From Capitella teleta (Eukaryota; Annelida; Polychaeta; Capitellidae): DNA of 64,000 bases. The position numbers were made by a program, and so were the translations under genes. The stretch spans positions 454,544 to 518,543 of the forward strand of contig KB308559.1 in assembly GCA_000328365.1 (NCBI GenBank). Reading direction: 5' to 3'. Positions 53,275 to 64,000 of the stretch are shown piece by piece. Within the stretch, counting starts at the first letter, position 1; every line of letters begins with the position of its first letter. Below the pieces are notes generated by a model that was not told where the DNA came from, did not search any database, and was given only the letters and a program-made list of their open reading frames with translations.

Positions 53275-53690
53275 CGTTGTTAACGTTAGCATAACATTTC
53301 ATGGATGTTGAACGGCGCCGGATGACGTGGACCTTCTTTGTGATAAAATGTTTTATTTCGTATGATGTGTTGGACGAATGAAGCCCGTGCACACGCGGGA
53401 ATACTTTATTTATTGTTGTATTACATGAGCTACCTATTCCATTATTCCAATCACCCTTTCTTTCACTTGTGCGGGGCATTATTTTGAGCACTTTAACTCT
53501 CCCTTTAGCACTGACTGAAGCTTATGTGTAAAAGCTACAAGCGCTGTTTCTTATTTGACGCGAGTGCTCGCCTTGTAATATTATGTAATAATTATTGGTT
53601 TAATGACCTTTTGATTTGCAAATCTCTTCCTCTGTTGTTCTGTCAGCTGTGGCAAAAGAGAGGAGTAACTTTGTGTATTCGCCTGTGATA

Positions 53691-53723
53691 AATAAATTCA
53701 GTATTTGATGGAATTGCAATAAA
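53691..53723 (+). terminator. Poly(A) signals of ligand gene A
   Basis: AATAAA at 53691-53696 and again at 53718-53723, about 420-450 bp after the stop of gene A. Confidence 0.5.
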
Positions 53724-55071
53724 CAATGACTCCATTCTATTTTTGACTGTTATATAATTCGACGCATATTTGTAAATATTGGGCAATCTTTTACCCGGCA
53801 AAATAATATAATGGCAATCATTGGAAAGAAACAATCACACAATACAAAGAATATACATCAATATTTGAAACTTCATCGCGTGTTTATGCATTTTGAATAA
53901 TAGACTCTGAAGAGGTTGCACTGGTGGCAACTAGCTAGTGATCTCATTGAAGACTGACGCTAATGATTTTATGAAATTTTATAACACATTATTAACGTAT
54001 TTACGAATTCCAAATTTCCAACTTTATATACATACAAGCTTAGGAATTTGGTGATTCGTGTTTTTGGTCCACAATTATTCAAAATACATTAATCATAGAG
54101 ATTAAAGGTGGCATTTCTTGCGCCTACACGCACTGAATATTGTTCATTGGCGAGGCATGCATACCTTTCATGAACACAAACAAATGCAATTGAAATTGCG
54201 GAGATATTTTTCAGTTCCGACACATTGTACATGCACACTAATATATTTAAATCCCAATGTCTTTTGCCGAATGGCGTTTGAACGATTTATAGTCGACATT
54301 TCAGGTGAGCATACGGTTATTGGGAATGGTGAATGCAGGGTGCATATTGTGGCTAAAGTTTGCGGTGGAGACGAAGCAATGGCCAATCATGCCAATGCTA
54401 TTGCCTATCATCCCGTGGTAAATTACTAGTAATATCTGATGCCACATAAGAGTGCTAATATCTACGCCCTAGAAAACCACAGAAGTGATAATCAACCCAG
54501 ACTTCAACAGTAGGTCACTGAACTACTGACATAATAATGTTTCACCAGCAGAACGTGTGTTAATCGCCCCTGGATAAGTTAATTTCCCTTCTGACGCAAT
54601 AGAGACACTGGGCGTGTTTCCTTTGACGTTTGTTTATTCGAAGCGCATTTTGATCAGAAAAACTCGCAGCCATTACTCGGCCATCAATCGACCAAGTACC
54701 ACATCGCTGACGCTTGAGTAAAAAGCCAAAAACATTGCATCCTGATCTACACACCCATTCGGTGTGCGACGTCAGTGCAAACATGCACGCACCTCGTGTT
54801 CGCAGAGCTCTAAATATAACCCACTTGATTAGCATATTCATGCATAATTAATATGCACATTTGAATACACTGATGCATGATGATTCCACCAACCCTTGAC
54901 AAGTTGACGAGGGTCTTAAATTACTTCTAGGATCCTTCAAGTCCCCAACTACTACATCATCACATGCATAAAAGACACATTACACAAGTCAAGGGACCGC
55001 GATTCAGTCGCTAAACTGGGCCTCGCAATTTCAGACCTTTTTCCCCTTCTCTATGATGTCTGCTGCTGCCC
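53724..55071. other. Intergenic stretch between the two ligand genes
   Basis: About 1.35 kb with no exon seen. The end is the promoter region of gene B, with several TAATTA-type homeodomain words near 54830-54855. Confidence 0.5.
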
Positions 55072-55077
55072 TATAAA
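55072..55077 (+). promoter_or_regulatory. TATA box of ligand gene B
   Basis: TATAAA at 55072. Transcription about 30 bp downstream would begin near 55102, after the first ATG (55088) but before the in-frame ATG at 55115. This favours 55115 as the real start. Confidence 0.55.
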
Positions 55078-55087
55078 GTGCGGGAGG

Positions 55088-55949
55088 ATGGTGCGCAAGG
55101 ACCTCTTCGCTGCTATGGCATCCTCCTCCGGTTGCGCCGTATTGGTCCTCATCGGCGTTCTCTGGGTGGAACTTGTCATCGCAGCTGAGTGCCAGAGGAA
55201 CATCGTCCAGGACCTTCCACCACGGGAGCCTCTGAGAAGGACGCAGATCACCCTGAAGAACAGGGCAGGCAGACCCGTCACAGCCTATCTCTCCATCAAC
55301 CCAGCCGGTAGGTCACCTTGTCTTTCTGCATCCCTGTTTCTTTGATGTCATAATAGCTGATCATGATTTAATCACAAAGTATACCACGCACACTTCACCG
55401 ATATCGATTGCACTTAGTTCTATCTTCATTCAAATGTAATTATACCAGTTTTCGACTTCAATAATATAATTCTATAGAATGTTAAAGTTTGTTTCAAAGC
55501 AACTATATACTCGGTGTTACAACAAAAGTAGGATGTTTTTTATTTTCTTTTTGCCACTAACTACACGAGAAAGATAAGTATCAGGTTTGGGTGAAATGTC
55601 TTACCTGCAATCAAGGTGACGAATCACCTGTTAACTCTTCAGCTTTGCGCCATCCAGGGGCCTATTATCCAGGGATCTCTTAACTCGTCTTAAGTGGACT
55701 ACTAACTATTAATGTATTTTTTATGCATGTACATGTACTTAATTGTAATAATTATAAATCAAACACTCCAGATTTTATTAGGACATTGAGAAGGTCAACA
55801 ACACTTGCTTAATTCAGCCCCAGGTGTTCAATCCATGCAGTCACGTTGCGAGCCATTTCGTTAAGGCTTTGAGCGAATTTTTATTTAAGAAGACTGACGT
55901 CGAATTAGATGGAAGACAGGCACCTCAATCACTCTTGTATTCAATATTT

Positions 55950-56011
<62 letters not shown>

Positions 56012-59000
56012 TACAGGGTGATTCATAAGTATATTCAATGCGAATTTTTAATGTTGTGCTTTCTCTTAAATCGCGTTATGTACCCCAAACTAATTATCAT
56101 TCATAGTAAGAAGATTCATTTAGAAACCAGTACCTGACTTTTATTTGGCCATTTTATCTTCAATAGTCCCGAAGAATTAACGATGCCACTCGAAAGCACG
56201 CAGAAAACAACAGAAGCTCTTAACAAGCATGCATGCACAATGGCGTTATCGCCAAATCAAAACAGAGAATTATATGTATATCTAATAAGCATGCATATAC
56301 ATGTAATTTCGATTTTATTTAAGTTTAGAACCCGAGAATAAGAGCCTGGAAAATTATTTACCACATATGATTCATCAATTTATACGACTTCCTGATCTGT
56401 ATGATCATCATGACCTCATGACGTAATCTGTTCTGCAAATCCACGACGCCTTCGCGCCTTCGCGGCAAAACATTATTTTGAGGGAGTAACGTTTGACGAT
56501 CGGGACCCAAACGTGTAATATTGACCATTATAAAGCATGACGGATAAATTATAATTTATATCGTGGGGTCTAACCCCTCCCCCGTCAACGATATGTCATA
56601 TTGTTGAGAGTAAATAACTAGCCCGTAGTAATAATCAGTTTGGTGGATTGCACAAAAAAGAATCTTTTTTTGTACCATGCACTCCTAACTTCAGATTTAC
56701 AGTCAAATTGAACAACGTAATACAATGCTGAAAAGCGATAATTGGCATACCGCGAATCGTTAAAAAAATCATGTCTGCAATGGTGCAAGTGGGCCTCGCA
56801 AACATAACATTGAGCAACCTTTCGTCAATGTTTACAATTAAAAAGGTCTGATTGTCTTGTGACATCAAACCAATTAATTAAGATAAATATTGTGTTATTT
56901 TAACCATATTTTGTGATTATTTAACCACCAACGTGTAAATTATTGAAACCTGTCAACCAAGATGAGAATAGTTTACTGATTAAATAAAAGAGAGATGAGA
57001 AATAAAGGAAAAAAAAAACGCATCAAAACATGCGCCACAATTTTTTGGAATGTTTGAGTCATCTTTGGTAGAACATAATGTATTCTTGTTCTAGAAAAGA
57101 CCTCGTAAATTTCTCATTCGTGCAGCGCTTCATGAAAAAAAAAATCTGATTTACATTGTCATATTTCAGCGTTTACAGTGAAGCGCCGATCAAAAAGATC
57201 TTCATCAGGAAACTTATGTTCTCTGAGGCATCTATCTGCCGACAAAAACGACTTCCTGTTCCAGAGCTTCAACGGCCAACGACTCGAGGTGCTGGAGCCC
57301 GATACCCTTCGCCTCAATTACTGCTCCGGGTCATGTCCAGGTGAGCTGACAGGGATTCCTTACTTTGAAGGATGATTCGCTCTGAATTGTTTTGTTTGGG
57401 TAGAATTCTATGAAACAATTGTTCAAAATAGTCTTTGCCTTGCTGGAGGCTGGATATGCACGCTTTGTGGGTAATAAGAGATTTTTTTTTGCATGGAGTA
57501 CATGCACTACAAGTATTAGCATACATGACAGTCGGCCCTCCACTCCTTAACCCACTTTTGACCTAGGTCATTTTATGCAATCGTCTTCAATATAAGTGCA
57601 TCACCTCATTTACACCACTTATTACGCAGATTAACATTTTAGATTATTTCAGATTATAGCTCTCTTTTTTTGTAGTCTACTTAATTCTGAATCACATGTG
57701 TATCTGTTATGACACCATTAATGTAACACACAATTTAGTATACCTACTTGATGTTAAAATACTGAACTTTGGAATTTGCTCAAATTCACTGATTATTCCA
57801 AACTTAACTACATGTACCTGGATTGACTATTTACCCTGAGCCCATTTATGCATCAAATGTAATAACAACGCACTAATTTTGAGCAAAGGGGGAGCAGTCC
57901 GGAGCAGGCCCTGTTTGTAGCAGAAAGTGAAGCTATCACAGAATGTTGGGTACACTAGTTTGGTTGAGATAAATCGGCATCAACGTCGATGAAATTGATA
58001 TAGAAATGATAGTAATAGCAGCATGCCATGCCATGCCATGCCATGCCATGTTAGACTGAACATACCAAGTAATAGTATTCCCTGTCTTTACTTTGCGTGG
58101 TTTTTACACTGCGACTTGTTTTGTGGCACTTTCCCTTGAAGAAAAAAAAATGCTATGGATAAGCATTGAAATCTTTAACATTGAGTAGATTACGACTTTA
58201 GATCCACTTTGTAGGACATAATATATTCTATTTTCTATTCCACATACACGCACATTTAATTCTCTTTCGGAAATTTCATCTTTCAAATCATCATTCGCGA
58301 TTCATCAGGTTGCAAATTGCATTTTTGTGAAGCGTCAAGTGGACAATATCGTGACATTAAGTGAATAAAGTATTTTTGTTGTTGTTGAAGAAATCTCTCA
58401 TATTTGGTGAATAATGTACTATAATATCGCGTGAACACTTTGCTCGAGAAATTGGCATCGATTAACAAGCATAATGTGCTGATTCATGGAGCTGCATGAG
58501 AAGTTGCATTCGTTGCAACGAAGGCCTAAGTCATTGAGTTGATCACAGACAAATGCATGGATCAAGGTCAACAGGTGTTCTAGTAATTGACCTACTGAGA
58601 TCTACCGACCAGCGCTGCATCTCACATGCAGGTGGCACCACTTGGTGGAAGAGCAATGCGTCCTGGTCATAATTCGGTTCCTTAATCGTGATCCGATTGC
58701 TGCTCTGATACGATGCTTGTGATGACTTGGTTTATTTCACACTGAACACGAACAACCTTTTATGCAACGAACAAGTCTTCCCTTTCCTTTTTAATCTGAA
58801 CATTCCCACCAGTAATTTACGAGTTTCGTTTCCCCCAGAAGGGCAGAGGATGAATGCCGATATGATTTTTGGATTGCCAGTCTTAATGATTGCTCTGTGC
58901 CATTTCAGTCGGTGTGCGGAGTCCTGATATTACCTACAACGTCATCTTTCTCGACATGGTGCGCGTCCTTCCTAACTTCAGTCACGTGCCTTCTCCCTGC

Positions 59001-59111
59001 TGCGTGCCTTCCAAGTTCAGAAGGAGCAGCATCATCGTGAAACGAGATTCCGGATACATCGAACATCTGACCCTGGACAATATGACCGTCCGGCAGTGCG
59101 AGTGTCGCTGA
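55088..59111 (+). CDS. Divergent TGF-beta superfamily ligand B (minimal prodomain)
   Basis: Exons: 55088-55307, 57170-57340, 58909-59111, both introns in phase 1 at the same places as gene A. The product is 197 aa, or 188 aa if the second ATG (55115) is used. A signal peptide (MASSSGCAVLVLIGVLWVEL onward) is followed by a prodomain of only about 50 aa. RSKR (80-83) then precedes a 114-aa mature domain with CSLRHL, NYCSGSC, SPCCVPSKF and NMTVRQCECR. Cys spacing after the third Cys (31 residues to CC, 31 to CxC) is that of TGF-beta/BMP proteins. Total length and YCSGSC recall GDNF-family ligands, whose last loop is shorter, so TGF-beta kin is preferred. The CC dimer motif is intact, WxxW is absent, and one sequon (NMT) lies in the last finger. 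Intron 1 holds a (CT)n tract and intron 2 a MITE fragment. Confidence 0.85.
55951..56007. repeat. (CT)n microsatellite
   Basis: About 28 CT units in intron 1 of ligand gene B. Immediately after it, ACAGGGTGATTCATAAGTA (from about 56016) looks like one terminal repeat of another inverted-repeat element. No partner end was found within 1 kb. Confidence 0.95.
57960..58212. mobile_element. TA-flanked MITE, copy 3 (right-end fragment)
   Basis: It shares GAGATAAATCGGCATCAACG, TAGCAGCATGCCATG and CATTGAAATCTTTAACATTG with copies 1 and 2, and ends in a decayed CCACTTTGTA. The left terminus is missing. It includes a short CCATG tandem run at 58023-58049. It lies in intron 2 of ligand gene B. Confidence 0.65.
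58238..58385. repeat. Dispersed repeat, copy 1
   Basis: Matches 60525-60670 in the same orientation: TTCCACATACA, then ATTTCATCTTTCAAATCATC, then CGATTCATC and GTGACATTAA. It is about 140 bp with perhaps 75-80% identity by eye. The element type is unknown. Confidence 0.6.
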
Positions 59112-59249
59112 CCACCGCGGCGGCCAGTGACTTCTGGCAATGCTACCTTATCAGTATTGGTTCAAAGCGATATAGATAAAATGGTAAAAGTGGTATGTTT
59201 CATTGTGTGTACATCTGCAAGCAATCATCATTGGGCATTAGGAATTGTG

Positions 59250-59255
59250 AATAAA
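59250..59255 (+). terminator. Poly(A) signal of ligand gene B
   Basis: AATAAA, 139 bp after the stop of gene B. Confidence 0.6.
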
Positions 59256-59410
59256 TTTAAATATTTTCAATTTTCAATCACCTATTTATACTTTAATATT
59301 CCATGTTTGATTATCAAGGATTCTCAGTGCTCAGCACTGTATTTCTCGAGTGCAAGCATACAAGGTAATAGTTTCTAAAGTGCTCCGAATATGTCCTGGT
59401 GTGTATATAG

Positions 59411-59563
59411 AATTCAATTCAATTCAATTCAATTCAATTCAATTCAATTCAATTCAATTCAATTCAATTCAATTCAATTCAATTCAATTCAATTCAATTC
59501 AATTCAATTCAATTCAATTCAATTCAATTCAATTCAATTCAATTCAATTCAATTCAATTCAAT
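59411..59563. repeat. (AATTC)n pentanucleotide satellite
   Basis: Thirty perfect AATTC units starting 155 bp after the poly(A) signal of gene B. Frames through it read as repeating peptides (for example FNSIQ), an artefact of the 15-bp codon cycle. Confidence 0.97.
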
Positions 59564-60524
59564 ATTTCTGACTCAACGTTTGTGCAAGCTCGTAAAAAAG
59601 AAAAAAATATGATAAGAACATACATCTTTTTTTTGTACACAGACACACAAAGAGCGCTAAAAAAATCATATTGCTGTTGAATGAAACTTACTGATTAACA
59701 GATTTCGAAATTAACAGATACCGCACTCAATGTCGTATTGCCTAGTGCGGCTATAATGCTGTCAGATGACTTATTCAGTTGACTTATGAAGCGGTAAATT
59801 AGATTGCGTTGGGCAAAATAAGGACTAGAAACATTAACGTCAACAAACATTTTAGTAGCACTAAGGTAGGCACTCGTTATAAATGCGCAATGCATTCTTG
59901 TAAGCTATACATGTATACAATTTGCACATAGAAGTCACTTTGCAATGACACCGAAATGTGGAGTATATACATTGATGAGCAATAGCTTTTGAATGAAGTC
60001 GACTTTCACATCAGGTGAACACATAAACAACGTATTTCCCTAAATACATAGCTTCTGAAGTTGACTGCTAACATAATATGAACCCAGGAGCCGTGATCTG
60101 CTGTTAGAAATCTACAAAAGTACGCGATCTGCGGTATGCTTTTCCCACATGGGTTCGCGGAACGAGTCACCAGAATGCTTGCAACACGGATCCATTCTCG
60201 TTCTTTCCCGAACCCATCACATCACCGACGCTGAATTTGCTGCTCTCAACGCCACCTCATTCCGCTCTCGCCTGTTTCACGTTTAGATTATGCATCAACC
60301 ATCTCCGCACAAATTTGCGATGTTTACAAACCCATACCACATACTCATGCGTGTAACACAGGGGTCTGTGTTCTGCGTACATCAGCCATGCCTACCTATC
60401 CCGTGCAAAGCATATCCAAACGTAAGCTTGTAGTTATTGTTCCCAATTTTTTCTAATACCCCTTGTATTATACGTTTTCCCAACCTGTCGCCTTTCCTCA
60501 TCGGCTTGAAAATCTTGAACTTCA

Positions 60525-60670
60525 TTCCACATACATTAAATTCTCTTCCGATCACTTCATCTTTCAAATCATCAATTGCGATTCATCGTGTTGCATGCCA
60601 CTCGCACAAATTTGTTACTGAATTTATGACATGTCAAGAGGAAATTCTCATGACATTAAATTTATCGAAT
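60525..60670. repeat. Dispersed repeat, copy 2
   Basis: Partner of 58238-58385. The minus strand keeps an open frame of about 60 aa through the repeat and beyond, which may reflect former coding content, but I cannot name it. Confidence 0.6.
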
Positions 60671-61772
60671 TAAGAATTCTATTAAAAAAATATACATGTA
60701 GTTACATATAGCCCTTTGATCCACGAATAATCACTTGGTGGAATAATAGAAAAAGGAAGATTCCACAAAAAGGGCCATGCGCAATCAATGTTCCATAGCT
60801 TCGCTTTCGCTGTTTAGATCTTCATTTGTGTTTACATAACTATTTGTGTTAATAAATTATGATGTATCCTTGGTTGCAAGTGGTGCAGTAACACCTTCAG
60901 TGTTTGGCTTGTCCTTTACTGTATGTTAAATTGGATTTCTATACATGTGTTTCATTCAATTTACACAATGCTGCTTCAATAACACACCAGACGACGTGTA
61001 TAATAAATAATATATATATATACATGCACAAGACCCCGGACTCTAATACCCCAGTATTCGCGAGAGCAACCGAGAGCATACTCCCCCAGGGTAATAAGCC
61101 GTAGCTTCTACCGATTAGATTATATAATCTATATAGTAAGGGGAGGACTACTAAGTAAATTACTACGAATGGTGGTTCGTAGTACCAGCTAGAAGTGTCA
61201 GGACTGCCTTTCCATTAGGACGATACCCGCAGTGCTCTTTCGATTTACTTCACGTCCGCCATTCGATCAAGCGGAATTTAAACAGCAAATTACAATATAT
61301 CACAATCAATTGCCCGTTGTATCAAAGATAATCCATAATATCTTTGGTTGTATATCTGATACAAAGTTACACCGTCATCTCAGAGGAAAACCACTGATGA
61401 AATTTACAAACACAGTGTATCAAAATATGATACGAATCTGATCGTCCGCGAGAAGTTATGAACGATTATTTGGATTACTATTGCTATAATTCCGCTCCCG
61501 ATAATTCGATAATTCCCGGTTGATGTTTTGTGATGTTTTCTCCTCGGGATAATGCCGCATTTTTATAGATAGCCCGAGCTTAAAGAAACTGGCCCCACCT
61601 AGAGCCCCACCCCAAAGGATGTGTACTGTTAACTACAGGCGTACCTTTACTATCAAATTTGGTCAATTACACTGTAACCGATATAACGGGAAGCCCCAAG
61701 CCGGGTATTTTGTAACACCATCATATTATATGGAACCCACATCCGTTCCAATCAATATTATAGCAATGATTA

Positions 61773-61990
<218 letters not shown>

Positions 61991-62285
61991 GTGGTCAAAG
62001 GCATCGAATTTCAATATCTACAATACTGTATACTTCATTGAAGTATTTACAATTAGGAGACCGGTACTATGCTTGATACCAGAGCATTGGACTTGGTTTA
62101 TTGATCAAATGCGTCACATCCGTCGGGAGAGAGGGGGGAGGTTCCAGTTTCTCGTTTCAAGAAATGATCCGAATGCACTAAACAGGCGCATGTGAACATA
62201 ACGCTAATAGCATTGAATGTAAAAGGACGTTATGATCTAGCAAATGGTGGGCTGTCTTTCACAATGCACATGCACAGCATGAGGC

Positions 62286-62330
62286 ATGGTTATTCGGCTC
62301 CATCCAACCCAATTGGGTGACACGCCATGA
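62286..62330 (-). mobile_element. Small SINE fragment
   Basis: GGCTCCATCCAACCCAATTG followed by GGTGACACG matches the end block of the SINE family at 49908-50254. Only about 45 bp remain. Confidence 0.4.
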
Positions 62331-62707
62331 ACTGATCAATGAGACCAGAAATCGCAGGGGAAAAACTTAATTCAGACAACAGCAAGAAACGCACGCGCCG
62401 CGATCCCCCTACATCTCAATGACCATAAGCACTTATAGCTAAATGCTTACGACAATCAATATGTCAAATACAACATAATCACCCAGGTCGAGGACAATGC
62501 TTGGTTTTCCTTATGAATGAGAAAGGTCAGAGTGCCGTATATCATGATTAGCTCCATTTTATACGGCACTGTTGCCCTTTCTTCGTCCAATCTCAGCAGT
62601 CAGTGCCTGGTTCATTCAATTATCAATTCCATCAGACTCACATAAATAAATTACCCAAATTTGAATTGTGCACAAAATTTGTTTAATCAAATCCCGAATC
62701 GCCTATC

Positions 62708-63890
62708 CTATGGCTGAGGCGGTTTCACACCAGGCAAGCCAGGAACTCGCTCTTCGATCCAGTCTAGGAACCACGTGATGCGCACAAACGCATTTGTGGC
62801 CGCTGCGCATCGACTTCCGGTGCCCCAAGAATTCAAACCGACGATCACCCAATCAGATTCGCCCGTCACATCCACATTGGCGGGACTTCCGCTGTCACCC
62901 TAAAGTCATAACACAGCACAAATTGGTCATACACAATCGTTCATCAAACAACATACATGGCACGCCCCGAGGTCAGGCAGTCCGATGCAGATATGCTGAT
63001 CCAAAATGTCTGTCTCTGTGCTGTTCAAATGATCTTCCCAAATATCCCTGCACTCGTCGAGGGTATGAATGGCGGTGTTGACCTCCAGCAAAATGGGACT
63101 GGCTGTCATGTTCTCAGGATTCGGATCTGCGAGCAGATTAATCTGATTGAAATATGTGGGAACAAATAAAAGCACGACGACATGGTGCCGTGCGGAGGGT
63201 TTGCAGCATGACGTAAATTGGGAAAATTTCTCTTCGAATGTAATAAAAATCCTACTCATTCTTCCCCAGCCTGCAATCCAGCAATGTTCGGTGTGCGCAA
63301 AGTCCTCGCCTCTTCGCGGCAAGGTAGCCAGTCCAATATTGGGGTTGCTCAAATCTGCGTCGACCTCCAACTCGATCAGTCCAATGTCGTTGGGGATCCC
63401 AGCGCCATCCTCATCGTAATCTTCGTGCAGGATCATCTGGTGGACGTCGATGATGGCCTCAGCGTCCTGCTCGTTGTGGTTGAAGGCTCCCAGGAAAACC
63501 TGGTAATCCTCCGGACCTCTGTGGTCAGATACATCACAGTATTGAATATGAAAGCTCACAACGACAACTCACTCTCCAGCGGTGAGACAATGAGCAGCAG
63601 TGAGAACCCATCGCGGAGTGAGAAGGGCTCCTCCGCAGGTGTGCCGAAAGATGCCCTCGTCAGGTCTCCATCTCTGCAGTGATACCACCCATGGCCAACG
63701 ACCTTTGGCTGACGGAGCTCCGCCGATGATCTGGTTGTCAAAATCTGCGTAGGCTGCAAAAAAGGTGTTTATTATGCAACAAGCCTGAACATCAAAGGGT
63801 GAACATCTATGCTCATCATGTCAATTGCTCAAGAACATAATGATACTCACCAGTTGCCAGTACGACAAAAAGTATTCCCAATTGTTTCAT
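62708..63890 (-). CDS. Secreted chymotrypsin/elastase-like serine protease
   Basis: Exons on the minus strand: 63890-63851, 63753-63573, 63518-63256, 63126-62957, 62899-62708. The phases join and give 281 aa. A signal peptide ([17 protein letters not shown]) is followed by a five-residue propeptide DFDNQ and the mature start [19 protein letters not shown]. Catalytic residues are all present: His in TAAHC, Asp in NDIGLIEL, Ser in GACHGDSGSP. The residue six before the Ser (chymotrypsin position 189) is Gly, so trypsin-like cutting is unlikely and elastase- or chymotrypsin-like specificity is inferred. Oddities: Gln, not Arg or Lys, precedes IIGG; GDSGSP replaces GDSGGP; and Cys136 (EHCW) lacks its usual partner Cys201. 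An AT-rich GATAAAATACC about 40 bp upstream may be the TATA element. Probable extracellular digestive or matrix protease. Confidence 0.9.
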
Positions 63891-64000
63891 TTTGAAAACT
63901 GACAAAAGCACGCTGAACCTTTGGGGTATTTTATCAGAGCAGAAAGCACTTCAAGATGAGAAATTAACAGGTGAGACATGAACAAAAAGCATGTATAAGA

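Noticed and set aside
55088-59111. Assignment of ligand B to the GDNF family
   Set aside because: YCSGSC and total length fit, but the 31-residue spacing from CC to CxC and the NMTVRQCECR end match TGF-beta proteins better.
59350-59612. Repeated FNSIQ peptide frames
   Set aside because: A 5-bp satellite read in triplets gives an apparent peptide repeat.

Overview
The window reads as a draft-assembly piece of an animal nuclear genome. Genes are split by GT-AG introns. Tails carry AATAAA signals. There are tRNA-derived SINEs, small inverted-repeat elements, a LINE relic, a hAT relic, many microsatellites and two runs of N (19921-20366 and 44393-44442). Gene content (a Pitx homeobox gene, an espin-like ankyrin gene, TGF-beta family ligands, a chymotrypsin-fold protease) fits a bilaterian, and an invertebrate deuterostome is my best guess. 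No species can be named from the sequence alone. All exon joins were worked out by hand from reading frame, splice sites and phase.

Layout. 1-4.6 kb: no gene seen; SINE and MITE fragments. 4.6-5.6 kb (+): leucine-rich-repeat protein with a Cys-rich tail. 7.2-7.75 kb (-): unrecognised small gene. 9.77-13.57 kb (+): 11-exon espin-like ankyrin-repeat gene, 705 aa. 14.12-14.85 kb (+): predicted three-exon gene for a 137-aa secreted, dibasic-rich protein. 15-31.8 kb: gene-poor, with candidate regulatory motifs, ahead of Pitx. 31.79-36.58 kb (+): Pitx in three coding exons with homeodomain and OAR motif. 36.6-40.4 kb: 3' flank with clusters of POU, nuclear-receptor and K50-homeodomain motifs. 40.4-50.3 kb: repeat-rich, with a possible ciliary-type first exon, a segment duplicated across an assembly gap, a LINE endonuclease relic, a foldback element, a hAT relic and a full-length SINE. 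51.1-53.3 and 55.1-59.1 kb (+): two tandem TGF-beta superfamily genes. 62.7-63.9 kb (-): secreted serine protease with a full catalytic triad.

The most notable content is the tandem pair of divergent, short-prodomain TGF-beta-like ligands. They share a three-exon, phase-1/phase-1 layout. The second keeps the double-Cys motif used for dimer bonding, while the first has lost the dimer-forming Cys. Second in interest is the 137-aa secreted precursor at 14.1 kb. Third is the density of POU octamers around Pitx, together with a nine-base motif, GCGTTATGA, that recurs far more often than chance, mostly at 42-43 kb.

I see no operon-like coupling. Pitx acts downstream of TGF-beta/Nodal signals in many animals, so its neighbourhood with two TGF-beta-like genes is suggestive, but any link here is inference.
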